Under the pieces are notes generated by a model. It was given only the letters and a program-made list of their open reading frames with translations, had not been told where the DNA came from and ran no database searches. 64,000 bases of DNA from positions 930,001 through 994,000 of the forward strand of contig OZ220706.1 of the NCBI GenBank assembly GCA_965116695.1, read 5' to 3'. Position 1 is the stretch's first letter. Every line of letters starts with the position of its first letter. The translations under genes and the position numbers were made by a program. Source of the DNA: JAJDTT01 sp965116695. Lineage in GTDB: Bacteria > Acidobacteriota > UBA6911 > RPQK01 > JAJDTT01. Shown here one piece after another: positions 8,123-17,321 of the stretch.

Positions 8123-9348
8123 CAGACCGGGTCCCCGCCGTTTTGCTCGTGGACGAGGATCCCCGACTTGTAGACTTGGAGGGGCCGCCGCAGGACTTCC
8201 AGGTCCTCCAGGGGATTTCCGTCCAGCAAGGTCAGGTCGGCGCGGTGACCCGGTTGGATTCGGCCCACTCGCGAGAGTCCAAGGTAGCTGGCGCCCAAAT
8301 CGGTGACCGTGCGGAGGGCCTCATGCCGCGTGAGGCCCGCCTCAGTGTAGCTCTCCAGTTCATCCACCAAGCTGTCGAACGGAGTGTTGGTGGCCCCGCA
8401 GTCGGTGCCACCGATGATCTTCATCCCCAGCCGGTGAAAGTGCCCCGTGTTGACCAACCGCCCCTCCAGGCGCACGACCGCGGCCACGTCACCGGGGTTG
8501 TGGGCCGCCCCGGCCGCCCGGAATTGCCGCGCCGTCTGAAGCGCCGAGTAGACCGTCGGACTGACGATGATGCCGGCGTCCCGGATCTGGTGCGTCAGTT
8601 CCTCGTCATACCGGTACCGCCCCGGGGCCTCCACGTAGCTGACGTGCTCGATCATGTCCAGCCCCACTTCAATTCCCCGCCGGATGCTGTCGGTGGCATG
8701 GCAATGCGCCGTGATGTGGACGCCGTTGGCGTGCGCCTCCCGGACGGCAGCCTTCATGATCTCGAGAGGCAGGTCCGCCTCGTGGGGGACCGTTCCCGGA
8801 GTGAGGCCGCCGCCGGAGGCCATGAGCTTCACGAATCCCGCTCCGTGGCTCAGGTTCCACTCGATTCTTTCGCTCAATTCCCGGACCGTGGCCACCTCGC
8901 CGCCCAGGAAATGACAGTGCCCCTTGGGACGCATGAGCGCGTACCCGCAACTGATGATGTGGGGGCCCGGAACCTCGCCCGCATCCACCCGGTGCTGGAA
9001 CCGGACCATGAGGTGTCCCGGCGCGGCGCAATCGCGCATGGTGGTGATACCGGCCTCGATGGCCAGCCGCGCGTTCTTCTCCGCCGTGGACATCCGCTCC
9101 CCATCATCGCTCCGGAGGTACGATCCTCTGGGATCAGGCCCCGCATCCAAAAAGAAGTGGACGTGGCAGTCGATGAGGCCGGGACACAGGTACCGGTTCT
9201 CGGCATCTATCGAGGCCCCGCTCCATCCCGGAAACCGGCCCACGGCCTCGATGTGGTCTCCCCGAACCAGGACCGACCGGTCCGTCTCGATGGACCCGCC
9301 CCCGACATCGACGATCTGCGCGTTCCGGATCAGAAAAGAGTCGGACAT
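8122..9348 (-). CDS. Metal-dependent amidohydrolase (imidazolonepropionase/prolidase-like)
   Basis: This 408-aa protein has the amidohydrolase-superfamily TIM-barrel pattern. There is an N-terminal strand pair (LIRNAQIVDVGGGSI), then PGLIDCHVHFF with metal-binding H62 and H64. A THC-type histidine region follows (HITAHCHATDSIRRGIEVGL, MIEHVSY), then a GTDCGATNTP segment with the catalytic Asp. It is closest to the cytosolic Xaa-Pro-dipeptidase/imidazolonepropionase-like group; the real substrate cannot be told from sequence. The ATG at 9348 was preferred over a GTG at 9357 because GGGAGG lies at the right distance. It sits between BKACE and the C45 acyltransferase with almost no gaps, forming a minus-strand operon. 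Confidence 0.85.
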   Translation of the reverse strand: MSDSFLIRNAQIVDVGGGSIETDRSVLVRGDHIEAVGRFPGWSGASIDAENRYLCPGLIDCHVHFFLDAGPDPRGSYLRSDDGERMSTAEKNARLAIEAGITTMRDCAAPGHLMVRFQHRVDAGEVPGPHIISCGYALMRPKGHCHFLGGEVATVRELSERIEWNLSHGAGFVKLMASGGGLTPGTVPHEADLPLEIMKAAVREAHANGVHITAHCHATDSIRRGIEVGLDMIEHVSYVEAPGRYRYDEELTHQIRDAGIIVSPTVYSALQTARQFRAAGAAHNPGDVAAVVRLEGRLVNTGHFHRLGMKIIGGTDCGATNTPFDSLVDELESYTEAGLTRHEALRTVTDLGASYLGLSRVGRIQPGHRADLTLLDGNPLEDLEVLRRPLQVYKSGILVHEQNGGDPV

Positions 9349-9362
9349 GAGACCCACCTCCC

Positions 9363-10376
9363 TCAGGTTGACGAAGGGTACCGGCTGGGCGGCCCCAGTC
9401 CCAACATCTGCCGGGCTTCCCGAATCGTGGCCACCCGGCGTCCCAGGTCGCGGGCGATTCGGGTGACTCGCCGCACCAGTTGGGCATTGTCGCGGGCCGG
9501 TTCATCCCGCCGGTAGTCGATGCAGTCCTCCATGCCGGTTCGCACGTGGCCTCCCAGCAGGATGGCCAGCGTATTGACCTGGACTGCCTCCAGCCCCAGG
9601 GCGCAGGTCTGGAAGATACAGCCCGGAGGAAGGTTACGGACCATGGAGAGGACGTTGTCGGGACTCGTGGGGATCCCGCTCTGCTGCCCGAAGACCAGTT
9701 GGACGAAGTAGGGCTCGTCCAACGCGTCGCGGGTGATCAGATACTCCAGCAGATCCAGGTGGCCCGGATGGTAGAGGAAGACCTGGGGCTTGATTCCCTG
9801 CTCCCGGAGCGCGTGCGCCGCCCGCTCGGTGTGATCGAAGGTGGTGGCCAGAACGATGCTGGGAGACTCTCCGCCGCCCCGAAAGGTCATGGGACCCGGA
9901 TTGAGGGCCATGATCTCGGGACGTGCCTCCAGCGGAAGCGACTCGTATCGGAAGACCGTACCCCCCAATTCTTCGTCCGTGGACTCGATGGGCGCCACCG
10001 CCTGCGTGTTGTCGATGATGATGTCCGGGTCCTGGGCCCGGATCCGGGCGTTGATCTCCAGGTACCGCTCGGCCCGGTCGGTTTCCCGGGTGGGATCGTC
10101 GGGGTCGCGGCCGTGGATGTGAATGATCTGGGCGCCGGCGGCCGCCACCTGCGGCGCGGTCTCGGCCTGTTCCCCGGCGGTGACGGGAACGCCGGGATTC
10201 TCAGCCTTCTGATGGCCTCCCGTCGTGGCGCAGGAGATGATCAAGGGGGGCATGCCGGCGGCCAGACGCCTCCGGTACTGGACCGCGTTCAGATAGTCCC
10301 AGGTCAGATCGGAATCGACGGATCGTCCGGGCGATGCGGACTCCAGAGGGGTTCGAGAATCAAGGGGACCGATCAA
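9363..10376 (-). CDS. Beta-keto acid cleavage enzyme (BKACE, DUF849)
   Basis: Members of this family (for example Kce, 3-keto-5-aminohexanoate cleavage enzyme) condense a beta-keto acid with acetyl-CoA and split off acetoacetate, using a Zn2+ ion. The N-terminal GMPPLIISCATTGGHQKAEN, the Zn ligands in IIHIHGRD (H86 and H88 in my numbering) and NPGPMTFRGG are typical. I propose a TTG start at 10376: GGAGG lies 7 nt upstream and the frame then includes the family's usual TWDYLNAVQYRRRL lead-in. A GTG at 10424 is the only upstream alternative and lacks this spacing. It is the first gene of the minus-strand operon with the amidohydrolase and C45 enzyme, divergent from an SSS symporter. Confidence 0.86.
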   Translation of the reverse strand: MIGPLDSRTPLESASPGRSVDSDLTWDYLNAVQYRRRLAAGMPPLIISCATTGGHQKAENPGVPVTAGEQAETAPQVAAAGAQIIHIHGRDPDDPTRETDRAERYLEINARIRAQDPDIIIDNTQAVAPIESTDEELGGTVFRYESLPLEARPEIMALNPGPMTFRGGGESPSIVLATTFDHTERAAHALREQGIKPQVFLYHPGHLDLLEYLITRDALDEPYFVQLVFGQQSGIPTSPDNVLSMVRNLPPGCIFQTCALGLEAVQVNTLAILLGGHVRTGMEDCIDYRRDEPARDNAQLVRRVTRIARDLGRRVATIREARQMLGLGPPSRYPSST

Positions 10377-10648
10377 TCCATTCCCTCCTTCCCGGCCTCG
10401 GCGGGCGGCCTGCGAGTCAATCACAGGCCCGGCAACGGGTCAAGAACGCGGACCTGCGATTTCCGGCAGTCGAACCGGCATCCCCGATGAGGCTTCATTG
10501 CCCCATTCTTGACAGCCTGGGGGACGCTCTTTATGTTCGGCCTCGTTCAGCCGACCTTCGGGCTCCGGTTGGTTGACGTTCCGCCCGCTGTTCCGGAACC
10601 CGGAGGCCCGGGCATGTCTGGAGCACGACCGGCAGGCTCGAGGTCCGA

Positions 10649-12136
10649 TTGCAGGGATTCACAGCGCTCGACAACACCGTCCTGGTCCTCTACATCGTCC
10701 TGGTCGTGGGGATGGGGTCCTTCTTTTTTCGCGGCCAGCGCAACACCGAAGACTACTTCCTGGCGGGCCGGAGAATGCCCTGGGTCGCGGTCGGCGTCTC
10801 GATCTTTGCCACCCTGTTCTCCGCCATCAGCCTGCTGGGCAGTCCCGGCTGGGTCTACGAAAACGACGTGACCCTGGGCCTGACCTTTCTGACCATTCCC
10901 CTCTGCACCCCCATCGTCCTCTGGGTGTTCCTGCCCTTCTATCACCGGCTCCGTGTCTTTACCGCCTACGAGTACCTGGAGCGGCGTTTCAATCCATCGG
11001 TCCGCCTGGCTTCCAGCCTCCTCTTCCTGTTGCTGCGGGGAAGCTATCTGGCCGTGGTCATCTATGCGCCCTCGCTGGTCCTCTCCACCGTCACCGGACT
11101 GGAGTTGAAGTGGACCATCTTCATCGTCGGCGGATTGGCGACGCTTTACACCTTGCTGGGCGGGATGAAGGCGGTCATCTGGACCGACGTGGTCCAGGCC
11201 GCGGTCCTCTTCGGGGGACTCATCCTGGTGACCGTCATCCTGATCCTGCGGGTCGAGGGAGGCATGGACGAAATCGTGGCCGCCGCCTCGGATGGGGGAC
11301 CGTTCCGAATCGAGCTCGGTTGGGGGACCTGGGCTGAGGTCACCCTGTGGGCCGTCCTGGTCAACGGGTTCTTCATCCACCTCTCCATGTACGGTGCGGA
11401 CCAGATGACGCTGCAGCGCTACCTGACCACGCCGTCCCTTCGTGCGGGCCGGAACTCCATGCTTTTGAATGCAATCATGGTGACGCCGGCCGCAGCGCTG
11501 CTGCTCTTCGTGGGGGGCGCCCTCTTTGTGTTCTATCAACAGTATCCGGACCGTTTGGCCGACGGACTGAAGGGGGATGCCGTGCTGCCCCATTTCGTCA
11601 TTCATGAACTCCCGGCAGGAGTCTCGGGAGTCTTCATCGCGGCCATGTTCGCGGCCGCCATGTCCACCATCGACTCGGCCATCAACTCACTGTCCACGTC
11701 CTCCATGAAGGATCTCTACCAGCGATTCCTGTCCCCCGAAGCCGAGGAGAGGACCTACCTGAACCTGTCGCGCCTCTTTACGGTCTTCTGGGGCGGAACG
11801 GCGACCTTCTTCGCCCTCTATATCGAGAATTTCCCGAACATCCTGGCGGCATCCAAGACCCTGGCCGGTTTCTTTACCGGAAGCATGTTGGGCATCTTCC
11901 TGCTGGGTGTGCTCACGACGCGAACCACGCCCGCCGGCGCCTTGACCGGAGCCGTCGCAGGGTTCGTGGCGGTCTCCTCCGCGGCCCAATGGTCCTCCAT
12001 GAGCTTCCTCTGGTACGCCCCGCTGGGCAGCGTCGTCACTCTGGCCTCGGGTTACGTTGTAAGTCTCTGGACGGCCCGGATTCCCCTCCCGCAACTGGAA
12101 GGCTTGACCATTCAGACTCAGCAGAAGGAAGTATGA
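10649..12136 (+). CDS. Sodium:solute symporter (SSS family)
   Basis: A polytopic membrane protein of 495 aa, full length for the SSS family (about 13 transmembrane segments, LeuT fold). The signature NTEDYFLAGRRMPWVAVGVS lies near residues 31-50, and STIDSAINSLST, the conserved Na+-site helix, lies in the C-terminal half. It would import an organic solute with Na+. The start is TTG at 10649, with GAGG a few bases upstream; no in-frame ATG is close. It is transcribed away from the BKACE operon and overlaps the next gene by ATGA. Its substrate is probably what the neighbouring enzymes degrade. Confidence 0.88.
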   Translation: MQGFTALDNTVLVLYIVLVVGMGSFFFRGQRNTEDYFLAGRRMPWVAVGVSIFATLFSAISLLGSPGWVYENDVTLGLTFLTIPLCTPIVLWVFLPFYHRLRVFTAYEYLERRFNPSVRLASSLLFLLLRGSYLAVVIYAPSLVLSTVTGLELKWTIFIVGGLATLYTLLGGMKAVIWTDVVQAAVLFGGLILVTVILILRVEGGMDEIVAAASDGGPFRIELGWGTWAEVTLWAVLVNGFFIHLSMYGADQMTLQRYLTTPSLRAGRNSMLLNAIMVTPAAALLLFVGGALFVFYQQYPDRLADGLKGDAVLPHFVIHELPAGVSGVFIAAMFAAAMSTIDSAINSLSTSSMKDLYQRFLSPEAEERTYLNLSRLFTVFWGGTATFFALYIENFPNILAASKTLAGFFTGSMLGIFLLGVLTTRTTPAGALTGAVAGFVAVSSAAQWSSMSFLWYAPLGSVVTLASGYVVSLWTARIPLPQLEGLTIQTQQKEV

Positions 12137-13062
12137 CCGCACCCGGCGCCATGACGAAGGTCAATTTCCACGGACACGATCTCTCGAAACTGGTCCTGGG
12201 AACCGCCCAGTTCGGTTTCGACTACGGAATCGCCAACCAGGTGGGCCAGCCCTCCTATCAGGCGGTCCTGAGAATCCTGGAAAGGGCCTTCGAGGGGGGC
12301 GTGAACGCATTGGACACGGCGGCACTCTACGGCGAATCGGAGGTGGTCCTGGGCCATGCCCTGAAGGACCTGGGATTGAGGGACCGGGCCTTCGTGATCA
12401 CCAAGTTTCCCTGGGTCCATAAATCCGGCGACGATGATCCCGGCCGGTTTCTGGAACGGGGCATCGTCCGGGCCCTCCGGAACCTGGGCTTGGACCGGTT
12501 GCCCCTCTGCCTGTTCCACCGCTACGACGATCTGCCGTACCTGGATGCCGCACTGGACCTCAAGGAGAAGGGCTATGTCGAACACGTGGGAGTCTCGGTC
12601 TATGAACCGGACCAGGCGCTGGAGGCGTTGTCCCGGGAAGGAATCGAAGCGATCCAGATTCCCACCAACATCCTGGACCGGCATTTCCTGCGATGTGAGA
12701 TTCCGACCCGGGCGGAGCAGCAGGGTATCGCCGTGTTTGTCCGCAGTGTCTATCTGCAGGGCGTGCTGGGACTGTCCGACGACGATCTGCCCGATTTCCT
12801 TCAGGAATTGCATCCCGTCCGCCGCGAGCTGGCCCGAATCGCGGGTGAGCAGGGCCTGGCCTCCCTGGCGCTGCGCTATGTCGCCTCCCTTCCAGGCGTT
12901 CTCGGCGTCCTGACCGGTCTGGAGACCCTTTCCCAACTGGAGGACAACCTGGATTGGATCGGCAGGGGGATGTTGAGCCGGGAAACCATGGAACAGGTCG
13001 ACCGGGCGGTCCCCGAACTCCCCCGGCGGCTCCTGGACATGCGACGGTGGCCCAATGCGTAG
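12133..13062 (+). CDS. Aldo/keto reductase
   Basis: This 309-aa NAD(P)H-dependent oxidoreductase has a TIM-barrel AKR fold. The catalytic tetrad can be placed: D61 and Y66 in NALDTAALYGESE, K91 in VITKFPW, H129 in LCLFHRYDD. Near the C-terminus, SLPGVLGVLTGLETLSQLEDN is the usual cofactor-loop region. The ATG at 12133 overlaps the symporter stop (ATGA) and is preceded by GAAGGA, so it is translationally coupled. With the Ldh2-type dehydrogenase downstream it suggests reduction or oxidation of a sugar, sugar acid or hydroxy acid imported by the symporter. Confidence 0.86.
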   Translation: MTAPGAMTKVNFHGHDLSKLVLGTAQFGFDYGIANQVGQPSYQAVLRILERAFEGGVNALDTAALYGESEVVLGHALKDLGLRDRAFVITKFPWVHKSGDDDPGRFLERGIVRALRNLGLDRLPLCLFHRYDDLPYLDAALDLKEKGYVEHVGVSVYEPDQALEALSREGIEAIQIPTNILDRHFLRCEIPTRAEQQGIAVFVRSVYLQGVLGLSDDDLPDFLQELHPVRRELARIAGEQGLASLALRYVASLPGVLGVLTGLETLSQLEDNLDWIGRGMLSRETMEQVDRAVPELPRRLLDMRRWPNA

Positions 13063-13119
13063 TCCGCACCGGCAGAAGCGTCGGCTCCCGGCGTGGACGG
13101 AGTGAATGAGGACGAAACC

Positions 13120-14193
13120 ATGACCCCACCGCAACCCTGCGTCAATGCCGAGTCACTCCGCCGCTGGACCGAGCAGGTCCTGCTGGCCAAGGGGACCCCG
13201 CCCCGGGACGCAGCCCGCGTCACCGAGGTCATGCTCAAAGCCGACTTGAGAGGCGTGGACACCCATGGCGTTTTCGTCTGCCTGCAGCCTTACCTGGACC
13301 GCATTGACCGGGTCCGGGCCGACCTGAAAGAAATCAACCTGCAACCGGACCTCAGGATTCTGCAGGACCAGGGCGCCACCCTGCTGTTGGACGGAGACTG
13401 GGGGTTCGGGCATATCGCCGCCTGGGAGGCCATGGAACTGGCCATGGAGCGGGCTCGCATCCACGGCATCGGCATGGTCTCGGTGACCCGAAGCACACAC
13501 CTGGGAATGTGCTCCTACTATCCCCTCATGGCCGCGGACCAGGACATGATCGGACTCGCCATGACCAACACCATGCCGGCCGCCGTCCCCACCTTCGGCC
13601 GCAAGGCGCGCCTGGGCACCAATCCCCTGAGCGTGGCGGCACCCGCCGGCAAACATCCCCCGTTCGAGTTCGATATGGCCACCACGGTGGTCGCCGGCGG
13701 AAAGGTTTACATCTCACACCTGGCCAACAAAAAGATGCCGGAAGGTTGGATCGTCGACCGAGAGGGAAACCCGATGACCGACGCCACCGCCGCACTCCAA
13801 TCCGGCCTCTACCTGCCCCTGGGGGGCGCGGGTCTGCTTCATGGAGGTCACAAGGGGTACGGGCTGGGGTTGGTGGTCGATATCCTGTGCGGAGTATTGG
13901 CCGGCGGAAACTTCGGCGCGCGCATGGTGGCCGGCGAAAACTACCACTGGGTGGCGGCCATCGACATCGCCGCGTTTCGGCCTCCGGCCGAGTTCAAGGC
14001 CATGATGGACGACCTCATGGACACCCTGCACCGGACCCCCACGGCGCCCGGCCACGACCGGGTCCTGGTCCCCGGAGAGATCGAGCACCGGACCTGTCTG
14101 CACCGGACCCGGCACGGCATCCCGGTGCCGCCCGCAGTGCTCCCCTGGATCGAAGAGACCAGCCGGAAATTCGGCATCGATCCCCTCTGCTGA
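13120..14193 (+). CDS. Ldh2-family malate/lactate/ureidoglycolate-type dehydrogenase
   Basis: This 357-aa NAD(P)-dependent 2-hydroxyacid dehydrogenase belongs to the LDH2/MDH2 fold, which differs from classical LDH. Landmarks are LRGVDTHGV (residues about 45-53), the VTRSTHLGMCSYY segment, TNTMPAAVPTFGRKARLGTN and the HGGHKGYGLGLVVDILCGVL segment. Homologues act on malate, lactate, ureidoglycolate, 2,3-diketogulonate and related acids, so the substrate is open. The ATG at 13120 has GAGG 8 nt upstream; a GTG at 13093 is possible but less likely. It is the third gene of the plus-strand catabolic arm. Confidence 0.87.
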   Translation: MTPPQPCVNAESLRRWTEQVLLAKGTPPRDAARVTEVMLKADLRGVDTHGVFVCLQPYLDRIDRVRADLKEINLQPDLRILQDQGATLLLDGDWGFGHIAAWEAMELAMERARIHGIGMVSVTRSTHLGMCSYYPLMAADQDMIGLAMTNTMPAAVPTFGRKARLGTNPLSVAAPAGKHPPFEFDMATTVVAGGKVYISHLANKKMPEGWIVDREGNPMTDATAALQSGLYLPLGGAGLLHGGHKGYGLGLVVDILCGVLAGGNFGARMVAGENYHWVAAIDIAAFRPPAEFKAMMDDLMDTLHRTPTAPGHDRVLVPGEIEHRTCLHRTRHGIPVPPAVLPWIEETSRKFGIDPLC

Positions 14194-14336
14194 CTCCAAG
14201 CCGGGGATTGGGACTCAACTCACCTCCCGGCCCGGTGCTGGCGGGAGCCTCATCCGCCGGATATAATCGACCGCCGGTCGCCCCCGACCCGGGGCCCTGG
14301 GGCGGCGAACCACTTCGAACCATATGGAGCGAGCAG

Positions 14337-15416
14337 ATGAGACTTCGACTCTTGGTCCTGTTGCTGGGCGCCGCCTCCCTGGTCGCGTCCTCCGGTGCGG
14401 CTGGGGATGGTGAAACCATGATCAGAGAAGCCAATCGTTTCCTGGATTCCCTCTCCGCCATGCAGAAGGCCGTGACCCTGTATTCCTTCGACGGCGCGAA
14501 ACGGGTGGAGTGGCACTACTTTCCCGACAGCGGCTACCAGCGGGCCCACGGCTACGCCCGGCCGGGCATCGGCTACAAGTACATGGACGAATCGCAGGAG
14601 AAGCTGGCCCACAACCTGCTTCGGGCCGGGATGAGCGAGCAGGGCTTCTCCAAGGTTCAGGGGGTGATCCAACTGGAGGAAATCCTCCGGATCCTGGAGA
14701 ACGACACTTCGGGAAACCGTGACCGGGAAGCTTACTACTACACCGTTTTCGGCAAGCCATCGGCTTCCGGGACCTGGGGATGGCGGCTGGAAGGGCATCA
14801 TCTTTCGCTGAACTTCACCGTTCGGGACGGCAAGCTGGTCTCTGCCACTCCGGCCTTCTTCGGCGCCAATCCCCACGAAGTCCGCGCCGGAGCCGACAAG
14901 GGCCTGAGGGTGCTGGGCGCGGAAGAGGACAAGGCCAAGCAACTGCTGCAAAGCCTGGAGTCCGGACAGCGCGATCTGGCGGTTGTCCAGCACGTCGCCT
15001 ACAGGGACATCCTGAGCTTCGTCGACCAGAGGGCGCGGCTGGTCAACGAACCTCCCGGGCTGGCGGCCGCCGAGCTCACCGACGAGCAGTACCAGGCGCT
15101 GAGGAGCCTGGTGCACGAGTATGCCGCCAACGGGTCCGCCGCCATTACCAAGGGAAGAATGGATCGCTTCGACGGGACGGCCAGGGAGAATGTCCACTTC
15201 GCCTGGGCCGGAGGGACCATGCCCGGCGAAGGGGTCTACTACCGGGTCCAGACACCCGATTTTCTCATCGAATACGCCAACACCCAGAACCGGGCCAACC
15301 ACAGCCACACGGTCTGGCGGGACTGGAACGGGGACTTCGGACACGACGTCCTGGCCGCCCACTACCAGGACTACGACCACGGGCTCGGGGAGCCGGTCTA
15401 CAGGGCAGCGAAATAG
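14337..15416 (+). CDS. DUF3500 domain-containing protein (exported)
   Basis: This 359-aa protein has a clear signal peptide (MRLRLLVLLLGAASLVASSG). The mature part carries DUF3500 features: SFDGAKRVEWHYFP near the N-terminus, an HHLSLNFTVRDGKLVSATPAFFGANP segment and a C-terminal NRANHSHTVWRDWNGDFG segment. The biochemical function of DUF3500 is not known to me; such proteins are secreted and often sit near transporters or dehydrogenases. The ATG at 14337 has GGAG about 8 nt upstream and gives the signal peptide; the long open frame upstream is an out-of-frame shadow of the dehydrogenase gene. Confidence 0.85.
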   Translation: MRLRLLVLLLGAASLVASSGAAGDGETMIREANRFLDSLSAMQKAVTLYSFDGAKRVEWHYFPDSGYQRAHGYARPGIGYKYMDESQEKLAHNLLRAGMSEQGFSKVQGVIQLEEILRILENDTSGNRDREAYYYTVFGKPSASGTWGWRLEGHHLSLNFTVRDGKLVSATPAFFGANPHEVRAGADKGLRVLGAEEDKAKQLLQSLESGQRDLAVVQHVAYRDILSFVDQRARLVNEPPGLAAAELTDEQYQALRSLVHEYAANGSAAITKGRMDRFDGTARENVHFAWAGGTMPGEGVYYRVQTPDFLIEYANTQNRANHSHTVWRDWNGDFGHDVLAAHYQDYDHGLGEPVYRAAK

Positions 15417-15518
15417 CCCCGCCGCGCATTGGGGAGCGCGAAGGGAAGTTCCTGACCCCGCGCGGACCCGGCCGGCATCGATTCGACCTTCCAACACTGC
15501 GAGAACAGGAGTGAACAC

Positions 15519-17315
15519 ATGTTGCTAGCCCTCGACCAGGGCAGACCAGACCGGTTCGATGGCCTCCAATCCATCGACTTCGGGGCCGTCGTCCTCTATT
15601 TCGTCGTCATGTTGATCGCCGGTTACTACTTCAGCAAGAAGCAGAAATCGACGGAAGAGTACTTCATGGCGGGCCGGAGCATGCCCTGGTTCGTGGTGGG
15701 CCTGAGCATGTTCGCCACCCTCCTGTCCACGGTCAGCTATCTCTCCAGTCCCGGCGAGATCATCAAGAACGGGCTGGGCATCTGGGGCGGCCAGATGCAT
15801 ATCCCCTTCACCCTGGCGCTGGTCACTCTGGTCCTGATCCCGTTCTTCATGCGCAAGCGTTTCACCAGCGCCTATGAATACCTGGAAACACAATATGGTC
15901 TCGGCGCCCGGCTCTTCGCGTCGATCCTGTTCATGCTCAATCGGCTTTTCTGGATGGGGATGATCGTCTACACCGCCTCCTTCGCCATGGTCCGGATGAC
16001 CGGCCTGCCCTTTATCTGGGTCGTGGTGGGAATCGGCGCCATTGCCATCGTCTACACCACCATGGGCGGGATGCGCGCGGTGATCTGGACCGACGTGGCC
16101 CAATTCGCCATCCTCTTCGCCGGCCTCGCGTTTACCGTGGGCTTCGTCTTCTTCGAGACCGGGACCGGCCCCGCCACCTGGTTCAACGACGTGATGCAGG
16201 CGGAGCGGGAACCGCAGCCCTTCTTTGCCTTCGACCCCTATGTCCGGGTCAGCCTCCTGGGCATGGCCATCTACGCCATGTTCTGGTGGACCTGCACCGC
16301 CGGCTCGGATCAGGTGGCGATCCAGCGGTACCTCACCACCGGGTCGGTCGGGGGCGCCCGGCGCTCATTCGCCTCCAATCTCGGCGCCGACATGACCATT
16401 GCCCTCTCCCTGGGCCTCACCGGCATGGCCCTCTACTCCTACTACCTGGGCCAACTCCCGGGAACGCCCGATCAGGCATTTCCCCATTTCATCGCCCACG
16501 GCATGCCACGTGGGCTGGCCGGCCTGGTGGTGGCGGCGCTGTTCTCGGCCGCCATGTCGAGCCTGGACTCCGGGATGCACGGGGTAGCCACGGTGTTGAC
16601 GGTCGACTTCTTCCGCCGCCTTCGAAAGAAGGCCCTCGACACGGCCGCCGAGCTGAAGCTGGCCCGGACGATCACGATTCTGGCCGGCCTGTTCGCCATC
16701 GGATTCTGCCTCTATCTCAATACCATTCCCGAGGAAACCCGGGGCAACCTCTTCGATCTCACCGTGAGGATCAGCAGCTACATCACCGGCGCGCTGGGGG
16801 GCATGTTCTTTGCGGCATTTCTGCGCTTCCGCTGCAGCGGCCCCATGATGATCGTGTCCGGTTTTCTGGGCATGGCCGTAGGCTTCTATCTTTCCCTGGC
16901 CACCTGGTTGCAGACGCACCCGGACATCTTCATCTACGTGGACGCGCCCGGCCAGACGGAGACCGTACGCTGGGAGCCCTCCAGCGACCGGGACAACGCC
17001 ATCGGATCGGATTCAGGCGGGAATGAGTTCGTCCTGACCGGCGAAGGGGTGGCCGAACGGCATGCCGTGGTCCGGCGAACCGAGAACGGCTGGCAGTTGG
17101 AGAGCCTGGCCGAAACCCGGATCAACGACGAGCCGGTCACTCAGGCGCAAATCCGGCCCGACGATTCCATCCAAATTGCGGGCAACCGGCTTTTCGTCCG
17201 GGTCAAGGCCGTTTCCTGGATGTGGGTGCTCCCAAGTTCCTGCCTGGTGACTCTTTTCTCCGCGGGTCTGCTGGGATTGTTCAACCGGCGGAGGGCCACC
17301 GGGGCCGCGGCATAA
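15519..17315 (+). CDS. Sodium:solute symporter with an FHA-like domain inserted before the last membrane segment
   Basis: This 598-aa protein has an N-terminal 480 residues that form an SSS symporter (STEEYFMAGRSMPWFVVGLS; FSAAMSSLDSGMHGVATVL as the Na+-site region). Between the last two hydrophobic segments, residues about 484-562 form a soluble domain that reads as forkhead-associated. It has an IGSD glycine turn, a VAERHAVV strand in the place of the usual SRxHAxI, an LAETRINDEPV segment in the place of SxNGTxVNG, and RPDDSIQIAGNRLFV as the final strands. The Ser, Arg and Asn that contact phosphothreonine are not conserved, so ligand binding may be altered. A final membrane helix follows. 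AGGAG precedes the ATG by 8 nt. The sister symporter at 10649 lacks the insert. Confidence 0.85.
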   Translation: MLLALDQGRPDRFDGLQSIDFGAVVLYFVVMLIAGYYFSKKQKSTEEYFMAGRSMPWFVVGLSMFATLLSTVSYLSSPGEIIKNGLGIWGGQMHIPFTLALVTLVLIPFFMRKRFTSAYEYLETQYGLGARLFASILFMLNRLFWMGMIVYTASFAMVRMTGLPFIWVVVGIGAIAIVYTTMGGMRAVIWTDVAQFAILFAGLAFTVGFVFFETGTGPATWFNDVMQAEREPQPFFAFDPYVRVSLLGMAIYAMFWWTCTAGSDQVAIQRYLTTGSVGGARRSFASNLGADMTIALSLGLTGMALYSYYLGQLPGTPDQAFPHFIAHGMPRGLAGLVVAALFSAAMSSLDSGMHGVATVLTVDFFRRLRKKALDTAAELKLARTITILAGLFAIGFCLYLNTIPEETRGNLFDLTVRISSYITGALGGMFFAAFLRFRCSGPMMIVSGFLGMAVGFYLSLATWLQTHPDIFIYVDAPGQTETVRWEPSSDRDNAIGSDSGGNEFVLTGEGVAERHAVVRRTENGWQLESLAETRINDEPVTQAQIRPDDSIQIAGNRLFVRVKAVSWMWVLPSSCLVTLFSAGLLGLFNRRRATGAAA

Positions 17316-17321
17316 CCACTT

